64,000 nt of DNA from the NCBI GenBank assembly GCA_913778505.1, contig CAJYWD010000029.1:62001-126000 (forward strand), read 5' to 3'. How positions within the stretch are numbered: the first letter of the stretch is position 1; every line of letters begins with the position of its first letter. The notes below the pieces were generated by a model. It was not told the DNA's origin and ran no database searches. It worked only from the letters and a program-made list of their open reading frames with translations. Below, in pieces: positions 23,594 through 32,194 of the stretch. Both the position numbers and the translations under genes were made by a program. This DNA comes from an uncultured Chryseobacterium sp. (lineage in GTDB: Bacteria > Bacteroidota > Bacteroidia > Flavobacteriales > Weeksellaceae).

Positions 23594-25135
23594 ATGTCCA
23601 ATATTTCAATAGCGGAAAGCCTTAAAAGATTAGGAATTGCAAGTGATAATTACGGTACCTCCACCGGAGCAGACTTCTTTTCTTCGGGATCCAAAATAAG
23701 CAGTTACTCGCCGGTAGACGGCCATCATATTGCTTCCATCACTTCTTCGGACCATCAGGATTATGACAAAGTGCTGGGCAAGGCGCAGGAAGCCTATCAG
23801 GAATTCCGGAAAATGCCGTCTCCCAAGCGCGGCGATCTGGTTCGTCAGTTTGGGAATAAACTGAGAGAATACAAAGAAGATCTGGGAAAACTGGTTTCTT
23901 ATGAGATGGGAAAATCTCTTCAGGAAGGTCTTGGCGAGGTTCAGGAGATGATAGATATCTGCGACTTTGCGGTAGGACTTTCGCGCCAGCTTCACGGTTT
24001 TACGATGCATTCCGAAAGGCCTGGCCACAGAATGTACGAGCAATACCATCCGCTGGGAATTGTTGGTGTGATTTCGGCATTTAACTTTCCGGTAGCGGTC
24101 TGGAGCTGGAATGCCGCATTGGCGTGGATTTGTGGGAATGTAGTCATCTGGAAACCATCCGAGAAAACGCCACTATGCGCTATTGCCTGCCAGAATATCT
24201 TTAATGAGGTAGCTAAAGAGAATAATCTTCCGGAAGGTATTTCCAACCTTCTTATTGCAGATCATGAGATCGGCGACAGATTGGTTAAAGATAAAAAAGT
24301 AGCTTTGGTTTCATTCACCGGTTCTACAAGGGTCGGAAGAATTGTTGGAAAAAACGTAGCAGAACGTTTCGGAAAATCCATTCTGGAATTAGGTGGAAAC
24401 AATGCGATTATCATCACCGAAAATGCAGATCTCAATATGTCCATCATTGGTGCGGTTTTCGGTGCCGTGGGAACGGCCGGACAAAGATGTACTTCCACAA
24501 GAAGATTAATCATCCACGAATCGGTTTATGATGATGTAAAAAACCGTCTGGTAAAAGCTTATGGTCAATTGAAAATCGGAAATCCGCTGGATGAGACCAA
24601 TCACGTTGGACCTTTGATCGATAAAGATGCTGTAAAGCAATATTTGGATTCCATTGAGAAATGTAAAGCCGAAGGTGGGAGATTTGTAGTAGAAGGCGGC
24701 GTTTTGCAAGGTGATGATTACAATTCCGGCTGTTACGTAAGACCTTGTATTGCCGAGGTGGAAAACAGTTACGAAATTGTTCAGCACGAGACCTTTGCGC
24801 CCATTCTTTATCTTATTAAATATAAAACTCTTGACGAGGCGATTGCCATTCAGAATGATGTTCCTCAAGGTTTGTCCTCTGCTATTATGACTCAGGATTT
24901 GAGAGAGGCAGAATTATTCCTTTCAAATGGAGGCTCAGATTGCGGGATTGCAAATGTCAATATTGGAACTTCCGGAGCCGAAATCGGAGGTGCGTTCGGT
25001 GGTGAAAAAGAAACAGGTGGCGGAAGAGAATCTGGTTCCGATGTCTGGAAATATTATATGAGAAGGCAGACCAATACGATTAATTATACCACCAGCCTGC
25101 CTCTGGCGCAGGGAATTAAATTCGATTTGGATTAG
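23594..25135 (+). CDS. amaB: ALDH7-type aldehyde dehydrogenase (2-aminoadipate semialdehyde dehydrogenase)
   Basis: A 513-residue NAD-dependent dehydrogenase of the antiquitin (ALDH7) type, expected to oxidise 2-aminoadipate 6-semialdehyde (in equilibrium with piperideine-6-carboxylate) to 2-aminoadipate. Visible: the nucleotide-binding FTGSTRVG near residue 238, the general base in LELGGNN near 263, the catalytic Cys in GQRCTSTRR near 299 and the family-specific TSGAEIGGAFGGEKETGGGRESGSD near 455-480 in part. The neighbouring lysine 6-aminotransferase makes exactly this substrate, which fixes the assignment. An inverted repeat lies just upstream of its promoter. Confidence 0.9.
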   Translation: MSNISIAESLKRLGIASDNYGTSTGADFFSSGSKISSYSPVDGHHIASITSSDHQDYDKVLGKAQEAYQEFRKMPSPKRGDLVRQFGNKLREYKEDLGKLVSYEMGKSLQEGLGEVQEMIDICDFAVGLSRQLHGFTMHSERPGHRMYEQYHPLGIVGVISAFNFPVAVWSWNAALAWICGNVVIWKPSEKTPLCAIACQNIFNEVAKENNLPEGISNLLIADHEIGDRLVKDKKVALVSFTGSTRVGRIVGKNVAERFGKSILELGGNNAIIITENADLNMSIIGAVFGAVGTAGQRCTSTRRLIIHESVYDDVKNRLVKAYGQLKIGNPLDETNHVGPLIDKDAVKQYLDSIEKCKAEGGRFVVEGGVLQGDDYNSGCYVRPCIAEVENSYEIVQHETFAPILYLIKYKTLDEAIAIQNDVPQGLSSAIMTQDLREAELFLSNGGSDCGIANVNIGTSGAEIGGAFGGEKETGGGRESGSDVWKYYMRRQTNTINYTTSLPLAQGIKFDLD

Positions 25136-25208
25136 GATGCTGGAAGTTTGATACCGGAATTTTTTTAAAAAATTAAAACGGATATCAATAAGTCATGGTC
25201 CCGGAGCT

Positions 25209-25243
25209 AATCATTATTTATCAATCATCATTTATCACTTATT
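25209..25243 (+). repeat. Heptamer array in the lat leader
   Basis: Five 7-bp units: AATCATT, ATTTATC, AATCATC, ATTTATC and ACTTATT, ending three bases before the ATG of the lysine aminotransferase. Confidence 0.75.
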
Positions 25244-25246
25244 AAA

Positions 25247-26569
25247 ATGAGCACAATTATCAATCAAAATAAAGTAAAAGAAACCTTAGGAAAACATATC
25301 CTTGCCGATGGTTTCGATTTCGTAATGGATTTTGAAAAGTCACACGGTTCTTACATTGTAGACCGTTTGACTGGCAAGGAATATCTGGATATGTTTTCGA
25401 TGTTTGCCTCGGCATCCATTGGATATAATCATCCGTATCTTCTGGAAAGATCGGCGTGGCTGGGAAGAATGGCGATCTACAAGCCCACGCTTAGTGATGT
25501 CTACCTTCAGGAATATGCAGATTTTATGGAAGTTTTTTCCCGGGTGGCCATTCCGAAAGAGCTGCCGTACTGTTTCTTTATAGAAGGTGGTGCTCTGGCT
25601 GTTGAAAACGCATTAAAGACAGCCTTCGACTGGAAAACCAGAAAGAACTGGCAGAAAGATGTGGAGAAGGAAGGTTCTATTGCCATCCATTTTAAGCAGG
25701 CTTTCCACGGCAGAAGCGGCTATACACTGTCCATGACCAACACTGCCGATCCAAGGAAATACCAGTATTTCCCAAAATTCAACTGGCCAAGAATCACGAA
25801 TCCAAAACTAAACTTCCCGATTACGGAGGAAAATCTCGAAGAAACCATCAAGCATGAGCAGTTAGCATTATTGCATATTCAGGAAGCAATACTGGCAAAT
25901 CCTGATGAAGTGGCATGTGTTATTATAGAACCTATTCAGGCCGAAGGTGGTGATAATCATTTCAGAAAGGAGTTTTTTACGGAGCTGAGAAGAGTATGTG
26001 ACGAGAACGAAGTGTTGTTTATTCTGGACGAAGTACAGACCGGCATCGGGATGACAGGGAAAATGTGGGCGTATGAGCATCTGGATATCATTCCGGACGT
26101 GATTACATTCGGTAAAAAAACCCAGGTCTGCGGTATCCTTGCCAACAAAGAAAAGTTGGATCAGGTGGAGCATCACGTTTTCCGGGAAAGCTCCAGAATC
26201 AATTCTACTTTTGGAGGTAACTTTATGGATATGCTCCGGTTTCAGCTGGTTTTGGAAGTGATTGAAAAGGAGAATCTGGTTGAAAACTCCAGGCTGACAG
26301 GCGAGTTTTTGCTGGAGGGTCTTTTGGTATTAGAACAAAAATACCCACAGCATATTTTCGCAGCACGAGGTAAAGGTCTGATGTGCGCATTTGATCTGAA
26401 AGATCATGAGGCCAGAAACTGGCTCTACAAAAGGCTTTATGAAGAAGATGTGCTAGTGCTGACCTGTGGTGAAAAATCCATTAGGTTCCGCCCACATCTG
26501 AATGTAACGAAAGCTGAAATCCAGATTGTTTTAGATAAGCTTAATGCGATATTAGATAATTTAAATTAA
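25247..26569 (+). CDS. lat: L-lysine 6-transaminase
   Basis: A 440-residue PLP-dependent class III aminotransferase that moves the epsilon amino group of lysine to 2-oxoglutarate. Visible: FIEGGALAVENALKTA near residue 115 (PLP phosphate), the PLP-binding Asp in ILDEVQTGIG near 265, the Schiff-base Lys in TFGKKTQVCG near 287 and RFRPHLNV near the C-terminus. It lies 111 bases after the ALDH7 gene on the same strand, forming a two-step lysine-to-2-aminoadipate route. The leader is a heptamer array. Confidence 0.9.
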   Translation: MSTIINQNKVKETLGKHILADGFDFVMDFEKSHGSYIVDRLTGKEYLDMFSMFASASIGYNHPYLLERSAWLGRMAIYKPTLSDVYLQEYADFMEVFSRVAIPKELPYCFFIEGGALAVENALKTAFDWKTRKNWQKDVEKEGSIAIHFKQAFHGRSGYTLSMTNTADPRKYQYFPKFNWPRITNPKLNFPITEENLEETIKHEQLALLHIQEAILANPDEVACVIIEPIQAEGGDNHFRKEFFTELRRVCDENEVLFILDEVQTGIGMTGKMWAYEHLDIIPDVITFGKKTQVCGILANKEKLDQVEHHVFRESSRINSTFGGNFMDMLRFQLVLEVIEKENLVENSRLTGEFLLEGLLVLEQKYPQHIFAARGKGLMCAFDLKDHEARNWLYKRLYEEDVLVLTCGEKSIRFRPHLNVTKAEIQIVLDKLNAILDNLN

Positions 26570-26636
26570 AGAATTTTAGATTATGATATTTTTTTCGTAA
26601 ATTGCTTTGCTTAAAAAAAATCAAAATCTGAATTTT

Positions 26637-26864
26637 ATGGATGCAACAACACGAGTGGCTGTCTATGAGAGCAGCAGCCCACAGGAGATTCAGCTGGTGA
26701 AATCCAAGCTGGAAGATGCAGGAATCAAATGCGATGTTGAGAATTCTTATCTTAGTTTTCTCTCGACTCCCACTGCAACCAACACTTTTGTAAAAGTGGA
26801 CTTAAAAGACGAAAAAAAGGCTTTTGAGATCATCGACGAATATTTAAAATCAAACCAAAATTGA
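26637..26864 (+). CDS. DUF2007 domain protein
   Basis: A 75-residue protein with the DUF2007 pattern VAVYESSSPQEIQLVKSKLEDAGI and a C-terminal KVDLKDEKKAFEIIDEY. The family is called a putative signal-transducing protein, but its role is unproven. The ATG at 26637 is preferred over a weak start ten codons upstream. Confidence 0.75.
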   Translation: MDATTRVAVYESSSPQEIQLVKSKLEDAGIKCDVENSYLSFLSTPTATNTFVKVDLKDEKKAFEIIDEYLKSNQN

Positions 26865-26894
26865 TTTCATATTTTTAAATTTTATGTTTTACAG

Positions 26895-26926
26895 AAATCG
26901 GATTTATTTTTAGTCCGATTTTTTTT
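26895..26926 (+). terminator. Terminator after the DUF2007 gene
   Basis: AAATCGGA/TCCGATTT stem, 11-base T-rich loop, then a T tract. Confidence 0.65.
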
Positions 26927-26964
26927 GTGAGTTAAAAAAAATCCTTATCATTGCAAAACAAAAC

Positions 26965-27038
26965 GGGGGATTAGCTCATTTGGCTAGAGCGCAACACTGG
27001 CAGTGTTGAGGCGACCGGTTCGAATCCGGTATTCTCCA
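26965..27038 (+). tRNA. tRNA-Ala (GGC)
   Basis: A 74-base cloverleaf. The acceptor GGGGGAT pairs with ATTCTCC and includes the G3-U70 alanine identity pair. The D arm is GCTCATTTGGCTAGAGC, the anticodon stem CAACA/TGTTG with loop CTGGCAG (anticodon GGC), and the T arm ACCGG-TTCGAAT-CCGGT. The discriminator is A and CCA is not fully encoded. It stands alone, with a TATCATTG-like promoter upstream. Confidence 0.96.
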
Positions 27039-27054
27039 CTTGTATTTTTTTTGA

Positions 27055-27088
27055 TCAATCTTCTGGACCTCAGAAGATTGATTTTTTA
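27055..27088 (+). terminator. Terminator of tRNA-Ala
   Basis: An 11-bp perfect stem TCAATCTTCTG/CAGAAGATTGA with loop GACCT, then T6. Confidence 0.75.
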
Positions 27089-27316
27089 TTTTGGCAAAAA
27101 AATTGTAATTACTACGTACGGTAATCGAGTTCATAGAAAACCCGATTATTGATTAAAGGGGGCACTAGTTGCCCTCTTATCTTTTCTGATATATTAGAGT
27201 TGGAGCTATTTCTTCCTGGCTTATTAGATTGTTCTTATTCTAAATAAAAATCTCTTGCAGGATAAAAAGTATTCGGAATTTGTTAGTAATTTTCACCAAT
27301 TTATTATCCTTATTCT
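27089..27316. other. Intergenic region, no gene found
   Basis: AT-rich sequence between the tRNA terminator and the sulfatase-fold gene. It contains a short palindrome GGGCACTAGTTGCCC at about 27158-27172 that could be a small hairpin. I see no convincing TAnnTTTG and no small coding frame. Confidence 0.5.
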
Positions 27317-29302
27317 ATGAATTCCAAAAAGGTTTCTGATACTACTGTTGGCCGCTTTTTCTCCGGGCGACTTGCCGTCCTTTTTTCCGCCCTTTGTCTT
27401 TATATCATACTTTCATCACTGATTCGGGTGATTTTTTTGATTTGGTCAGCTGCGAATGTTGATTTCAACCTTGTGGCAATTTTACGCGCTTTCGGAACGG
27501 GATTTCTTTATGATCTCACGATGGGACTGATGTTTCTGTTGCTGTATCAGATTTACCTGCTGCTGGTTCCCAAAAAATGGATTGGCTCTTTAGCAGACAG
27601 AATAATTACCTATGTTTATCTGGCGCTTATTTTTATCATCATTTATTTTAGTTTACTGGCGGAAATTCCGTTCTGGGATGAATTTGGTATCCGCTTTAAT
27701 TTCATCGCAGTAGATTATCTGATCTACACTTACGAAGTGGTGGAAAATATTAACCAATCTTATCCATTGCCATTCATCATCGGCGTGCTGGTAGCCTTGA
27801 TTATAGGGACGTTTGTGCTTCTCATTAAAACAAATAAGTTCAAGAATACGTTTACAGATAAAATACCGCTAAAAAAACGTGCCGCTTATTTGCTTCCTAC
27901 GCTGATGGTGACTGTAGTTCTTGGTATCACAATGAAAAACAAGTTCGCAGATTTCAGCAATAATAAGGTAGTGAATGAACTCGGAAAGAATGGCGCATTC
28001 TCCTTCATCGCTGCATTTCAGGCCAATGAACTGGATTATATGACTTTTTATCCGTCATTACCAGAGAAAAAAGCGTATTCGGTTCTAAAGCAGCATCTTT
28101 TGCAGAATAATCAAAGCTACACCAGCAAACAGTGGGACGATATCTCCAGAAACACTACCGGAAGTACTGAGCAACGGCCTAACATCGTTCTTGTAACAAT
28201 AGAAAGTTTCAGTGGAGAGTTTCTGAAGGCTTTTGGTAATAAGGATAACATCACACCCAATTATGATAGACTTGCCACAGAAGGCATTTTCTTTACTCAG
28301 CTTTACGCCACAGGAACCCGAACGGTTCGCGGGATGGAAGCCTTAACTTTATCAGTCCCGCCGACTCCCGGCAACAGTATCGTAAGAAGGCCGGACAATG
28401 GCAATCTATTTTCGATTGCTACCGTTTTAAGAACAAAAAATTACCATCCTTATTTTATCTACGGCGGCGATGGTTACTTCGATAATATGAATAATTTTTT
28501 TGGCGGTCAGGGTTTTGATATCGTGGACAGAGACCGTGGAAATCCTCTTTCGGACGAAATTAAAACGAAAAGGTTCTCCATTGAGGACAGTGAAGTGACG
28601 TTTGAAAATGCTTGGGGAATCTGTGATGAGGATATCTACAGGCAGTCAATAAAATATGCTGACGAAAGCAGCAGGCAGAAGAAGCCTTTTTTTCAGTTTA
28701 TCATGACCACTTCTAATCATAAACCTTACACTTTCCCCGCAGGAAAAATCGATTTGCCTCAGGGCGACCGTAATGCTGCCGTAAAATACACGGATTATGC
28801 ACTTGGAAAATACCTTGCCGAAGCGCGGCAGAAGCCTTGGTTCAAAAATACGGTGTTTGTGATTGTGGCAGACCATTGCGCTAGCAGTGCCGGAAAATGG
28901 GAGATCAACATTGAGAAGCACCACATTCCGGCTGTGATTTATAACCTTGGAAAAGCAGAAAAAATAGACAGGCTCGCATCTCAAATTGATGTAATGCCAA
29001 CGCTGTTCGGATATCTGGGCTGGAATTATGATTCAAATTTTTACGGTAAAGATATCAACCAGACTAAGCCTGGCGATGAGCGCGCATTTCTAGGCAATTA
29101 CAGAACTTTAGGTTTGTTAAAAAATAATCAGTTCACGCAAATTGATGACCGCAAGAAAATTAAGCAGTTCCAAGTAGCTGCTGATCAGCAGTCTCTCAAT
29201 GAAATCAGAACAAAAAATAATGCGCTTGTAGATGAAACCATAGCCTATTATCAGACAGCAAGCGTACGCTTCAGAAATGGAAAAATGAAAGAAAAACATT
29301 AA
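27317..29302 (+). CDS. LTA-synthase-like sulfatase-fold membrane protein
   Basis: A 661-residue protein with five N-terminal membrane segments (to about residue 220) and a periplasmic alkaline-phosphatase/sulfatase fold domain. Visible: the metal site start IVLVTIESFSGEF near 292, the nucleophile region YATGTRTVRGMEAL with the likely catalytic Thr near 335, GGDGYFDNMNNFFGG near 390 and the metal ligands in IVADHCASS and EKHHIPAVIY near 520-540. The family transfers phosphoglycerol or phosphoethanolamine to envelope glycans or lipids. As a Gram-negative member it probably modifies a periplasmic glycan or LPS; the donor is unknown. It ends at a clear terminator. Confidence 0.88.
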   Translation: MNSKKVSDTTVGRFFSGRLAVLFSALCLYIILSSLIRVIFLIWSAANVDFNLVAILRAFGTGFLYDLTMGLMFLLLYQIYLLLVPKKWIGSLADRIITYVYLALIFIIIYFSLLAEIPFWDEFGIRFNFIAVDYLIYTYEVVENINQSYPLPFIIGVLVALIIGTFVLLIKTNKFKNTFTDKIPLKKRAAYLLPTLMVTVVLGITMKNKFADFSNNKVVNELGKNGAFSFIAAFQANELDYMTFYPSLPEKKAYSVLKQHLLQNNQSYTSKQWDDISRNTTGSTEQRPNIVLVTIESFSGEFLKAFGNKDNITPNYDRLATEGIFFTQLYATGTRTVRGMEALTLSVPPTPGNSIVRRPDNGNLFSIATVLRTKNYHPYFIYGGDGYFDNMNNFFGGQGFDIVDRDRGNPLSDEIKTKRFSIEDSEVTFENAWGICDEDIYRQSIKYADESSRQKKPFFQFIMTTSNHKPYTFPAGKIDLPQGDRNAAVKYTDYALGKYLAEARQKPWFKNTVFVIVADHCASSAGKWEINIEKHHIPAVIYNLGKAEKIDRLASQIDVMPTLFGYLGWNYDSNFYGKDINQTKPGDERAFLGNYRTLGLLKNNQFTQIDDRKKIKQFQVAADQQSLNEIRTKNNALVDETIAYYQTASVRFRNGKMKEKH

Positions 29303-29314
29303 CCGCTTTACCTT

Positions 29315-29342
29315 AAAATCCCTGTCAGAAGGGATTTTTTTT
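29315..29342 (+). terminator. Terminator of the LTA-synthase-like gene
   Basis: AAAATCCC/GGGATTTT stem with eight-base loop and T8. Confidence 0.75.
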
Positions 29343-29373
29343 CGAATTACTTGTTTAAGTTAATTAACTGTGC

Positions 29374-29381
29374 TACTTTTG
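29374..29381 (+). promoter_or_regulatory. -7 element of the NlpC lipoprotein gene
   Basis: TACTTTTG with a TTG at 29351-29353, 20 bases upstream: a good Bacteroidota promoter, 56 bases before the ATG. Confidence 0.55.
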
Positions 29382-29437
29382 TTAGGTCATCAAAAAATCA
29401 GAGCTATCGGGGAAACGCTATTTTTTTAACTTATACA

Positions 29438-29977
29438 ATGAAAAAAATTGTCCTGCTTCTGTTTTTATCTTTATTTCTGGCGTCTTGCGGTTCCTCCAGT
29501 TCGGCGAGAAAATATACTTACAAGAAAAAACCTTCCAGCAGTAAACCTGCGAATATTAAAAAACTAAGTTCTTCCAACTCCGGAAAGGTCTCCGGCACCA
29601 GAGCTTTTGTACTGGATAATGCAGAAAATTATCTTGGAACCCCGTACAAATATGCCGGGAACACGCCCGCAGGCTTCGACTGTTCCGGATTGGTCTGTAA
29701 AGTTTTTGATGAAGAAAAAATCCAGATGCCAAGGCGTTCCTCAGATCAGGCTAAGCAGGGAAGGAGCATCAGCATTTCGGAAGCCAGACCCGGAGATCTG
29801 CTGTTTTTTGCAACGTCGGGCGGCGCAGCGGTCACGCATGTCGGCATCGTCCATGACATTAAAACTAATGGAGAGATTACTTTCATTCACGCATCTACTT
29901 CCAAAGGCGTTATCATTTCATCACTTAACGAAGCGTATTGGAACAAAGCTTTTCTTTTTGCCAGAAGTGTGCTTTAG
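29438..29977 (+). CDS. NlpC/P60 (C40) lipoprotein peptidase
   Basis: A 179-residue lipoprotein with signal MKKIVLLLFLSLFLASC (Cys 17), a Ser/Lys-rich linker (18-50) and a C40 domain (about 55-178) with catalytic Cys in GFDCSGLVCK, His in VTHVGIV and His in FIHASTSKG. It should cleave the D-Glu/meso-DAP bond of peptidoglycan stem peptides from an outer-membrane anchor, like Spr (MepS). The start is chosen at the signal-peptide ATG. It has its own promoter. Confidence 0.9.
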   Translation: MKKIVLLLFLSLFLASCGSSSSARKYTYKKKPSSSKPANIKKLSSSNSGKVSGTRAFVLDNAENYLGTPYKYAGNTPAGFDCSGLVCKVFDEEKIQMPRRSSDQAKQGRSISISEARPGDLLFFATSGGAAVTHVGIVHDIKTNGEITFIHASTSKGVIISSLNEAYWNKAFLFARSVL

Positions 29978-29983
29978 ATTTTT

Positions 29984-29991
29984 TATTTTTG
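29984..29991 (+). promoter_or_regulatory. -7 element of dapD
   Basis: TATTTTTG, 66 bases before the dapD ATG. The heptamer-like tract lies in the predicted leader. Confidence 0.45.
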
Positions 29992-30006
29992 CATCTACAT
30001 TTAAAA

Positions 30007-30048
30007 GGCTACTAGCAAAAAGCCAATAGCCATCAGCAATTTATCATT
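30007..30048 (+). repeat. Heptamer-like array in the dapD leader
   Basis: Units GGCTACT, AGCAAAA, AGCCAAT, AGCCATC, AGCAATT and TATCATT. A diverged copy of the first five units lies after dapD at 30906-30941, so dapD is flanked by direct repeats of about 35 bp. Confidence 0.65.
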
Positions 30049-30057
30049 TATATAATT

Positions 30058-30870
30058 ATGTCTTTACAGGAAAAAATCGAAAAAGCTTGGGATAACCGCG
30101 AGCTTTTAAAAGAAGAAGAATACCAGAATGCAGTAAGGGAAGTGGTTGCGAAACTGGACGCTGGCGAATTGCGCACAGCAGAACCTACTGGAAGTGGCTG
30201 GCAAATCAACGAGTGGGTGAAGAAAGGTGTGGTGATGTATTTCCCAATTCAGACCATGGAAACCATAGAAGTTGGCCCATTCGAATTTCACGATAAAATT
30301 CCTTTAAAGAAAAATTACGCTGAAAAAGGTGTTAGAGTAGTGCCTCACGCGATCGCAAGACACGGAAGTTTCCTAGCCAGCGGCGTAATTATGATGCCTT
30401 CTTATGTGAATATCGGTGCTTATGTAGATTCCGGAACGATGGTAGATACCTGGGCAACGGTAGGAAGCTGCGCACAGATTGGTAAAAACGTTCACCTGAG
30501 CGGAGGTGTAGGCATTGGTGGCGTTTTAGAACCATTGCAGGCGGCACCGGTCATTATCGAAGATGATGCGTTCATCGGTTCACGTTGCATCGTGGTAGAA
30601 GGCGTGCGCGTGGGTAAAGAAGCGGTTTTGGGAGCCAATGTATGCTTGACAATGTCCACTAAAATTATTGATGTTACAGGATCTGAGCCAGTGGAAATGA
30701 AAGGTTATGTGCCGGAACGTTCTGTGGTGATTCCGGGAAGTTATACCAAGCAATTTCCGGCGGGAGAATATCAGGTTCCTTGCGCATTAATTATCGGGAA
30801 AAGAAAAGAATCTACGGACAAAAAAACCTCTCTCAATGATGCTTTGAGAGAGAATAATGTAGCAGTTTAA
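30058..30870 (+). CDS. dapD: Tetrahydrodipicolinate N-succinyltransferase
   Basis: A 270-residue enzyme of the succinylase branch of lysine and meso-DAP synthesis. It has left-handed beta-helix hexapeptide repeats (about 100-235: GVIMMPSYVNIGAYVDSGTM, VGSCAQIGKNVHLSG, VVEGVRVGKEAVLGANV) after an N-terminal helical domain. GVGIGGVLEP is the conserved DapD loop. Cytoplasmic homotrimer by family. The length is normal. It is flanked by related heptamer-like repeats on both sides. Confidence 0.96.
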   Translation: MSLQEKIEKAWDNRELLKEEEYQNAVREVVAKLDAGELRTAEPTGSGWQINEWVKKGVVMYFPIQTMETIEVGPFEFHDKIPLKKNYAEKGVRVVPHAIARHGSFLASGVIMMPSYVNIGAYVDSGTMVDTWATVGSCAQIGKNVHLSGGVGIGGVLEPLQAAPVIIEDDAFIGSRCIVVEGVRVGKEAVLGANVCLTMSTKIIDVTGSEPVEMKGYVPERSVVIPGSYTKQFPAGEYQVPCALIIGKRKESTDKKTSLNDALRENNVAV

Positions 30871-30905
30871 GGCATTTTGCAAACAGTAATTGGTTAAGAG
30901 TTAAA

Positions 30906-30941
30906 GGCTGATTACAAAAAGCTATTTGCCATTCGCCAATT
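30906..30941 (+). repeat. Heptamer-like repeat after dapD
   Basis: GGCTGATTACAAAAAGCTAT and the following TTGCCATTCGCCAATT align with 30007-30041 (GGCT..T..CAAAAAGC, GCCAT..GC.AATT). The copy is diverged but collinear. Confidence 0.6.
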
Positions 30942-30955
30942 ATTGATTTTAAACT

Positions 30956-30963
30956 TATATTTG
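30956..30963 (+). promoter_or_regulatory. -7 element of the glycan operon
   Basis: TATATTTG, 31 bases before the GT87 ATG, with its final G shared with the inverted repeat that follows. Confidence 0.5.
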
Positions 30964-30999
30964 TCATTCTAATGAGAATTTACTTCTTGCTAGGATGAC
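30963..30999. repeat. Imperfect inverted repeat containing the GT87 start codon
   Basis: Arms GTCATTCT (30963-30970) and AGGATGAC (30992-30999) match at 7 of 8 positions in reverse complement. The right arm contains the ATG at 30995. The sequence belongs to the GTCATTC repeat type seen elsewhere in the window. Confidence 0.55.
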
Positions 31000-32194
31000 A
31001 TTTTTAATTAATGACCATAAAACTGTGAAAGAGAAGTTCTTAAAATTCATTTCGGATTACCGGATTATATTTGTGATTTATGTGATTGTTTCAGCAATTA
31101 CTGCATACAGCAAATATAAAAGAGGCACTGGTGGTTATAACAACTATCTGATTTTTAAAGGTGTATTTTATAATACGTTGCAGGAAAGAAATATTTTCGC
31201 TCAATATCCCGATCTGTTTTTTGACAGCAATCATTACGGCATTTTTTTCAGTCTTCTTATTGCACCGTTTGCAATGCTGCCAGATGGTCTTGGTGCGGTT
31301 TTATGGAATGTGGCAGGTACTTTGGTTTTCCTTTTTGCGATTTATAAACTTCCTTTTTCGGACAAGAAGAAATCCTTTTTTGCGTGGCTTTGTCTTCAGG
31401 AATTTATTACTGCGGCAACGTATTTTCAGTTCAATATTATTCTCACAGGATTATTGCTGTTGTCGGCAATCTATATTTACGAACGAAAAGAAACCCAATC
31501 TGCATTTGCAATTCTTATCGGGTTTTTTGTGAAAATATACGGCATCGTAGGACTTTCGGCTTTTTTCTTTGTTAAGAATAAAGCGAAATTCATTTTATCG
31601 TTAATTATCATTTCATTACTGTTTTTTGTTTTGCCGATGTTGATTTCCGGTCCTAAGTTTGGTGTCCAGTCCTACTTTGATTGGTATACTTCTCTCTCAG
31701 GAAAAAATCTGGAAAATCAGGCTTTGGGAACACGTCAGGATTATTCTCTAATGGGCGTGGTGAGGAGAGTTTTAGGTGATGCAAGTATTTCCAATCTCAT
31801 TTTTTTAATTCCGGGATTTATTTTGTTTATGCTGCCTTACATGAGAACAAAGCAGTTCAGATTTTTACCATTCCAAATGATGATTCTGGCTTCTACGTTA
31901 CTTTTTGTAGTGCTTTTCAGTTCAGGTTCAGAAAGTCCGACTTACATCATCGCCATTGCCGGTGTGATGATTTGGTTTCTGATGCAGAAAAAATTAACCA
32001 AAATTGATTTTGGTCTGTTGATTTTTGTAATGATTTTCACGTGTTTTGCATTTTCGGATTTATTTCCGAAATCAATCAAAAATGATGTCTTTATAAAATA
32101 TTCTACCAAAGCCATTCCGTGTATATTGATTTGGTTTAGAGTGATGTACGAATTAATGACGAAGGATTTTGAGAAAGATTATGAATTAAACTAA
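30995..32194 (+). CDS. GT87 / DUF2029 polyprenyl-phosphate-dependent glycosyltransferase
   Basis: A 399-residue integral membrane protein with about ten hydrophobic segments. The family (GT-C fold, DUF2029, mannosyltransferases) uses polyprenyl-phosphate sugars as donors. Visible: YNNYLIFKGVFYNT near residue 50 with the loop SNHYGIFFSLLIAPFAMLP, and LGTRQDYSLMG near 245. The start codon is inside an inverted repeat, so a later GTG at codon 11 is possible. Its stop overlaps the GT2 start by one base (TAATG), making the four genes 30995-35009 one translationally coupled operon. Confidence 0.8.
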   Translation: MTFLINDHKTVKEKFLKFISDYRIIFVIYVIVSAITAYSKYKRGTGGYNNYLIFKGVFYNTLQERNIFAQYPDLFFDSNHYGIFFSLLIAPFAMLPDGLGAVLWNVAGTLVFLFAIYKLPFSDKKKSFFAWLCLQEFITAATYFQFNIILTGLLLLSAIYIYERKETQSAFAILIGFFVKIYGIVGLSAFFFVKNKAKFILSLIIISLLFFVLPMLISGPKFGVQSYFDWYTSLSGKNLENQALGTRQDYSLMGVVRRVLGDASISNLIFLIPGFILFMLPYMRTKQFRFLPFQMMILASTLLFVVLFSSGSESPTYIIAIAGVMIWFLMQKKLTKIDFGLLIFVMIFTCFAFSDLFPKSIKNDVFIKYSTKAIPCILIWFRVMYELMTKDFEKDYELN

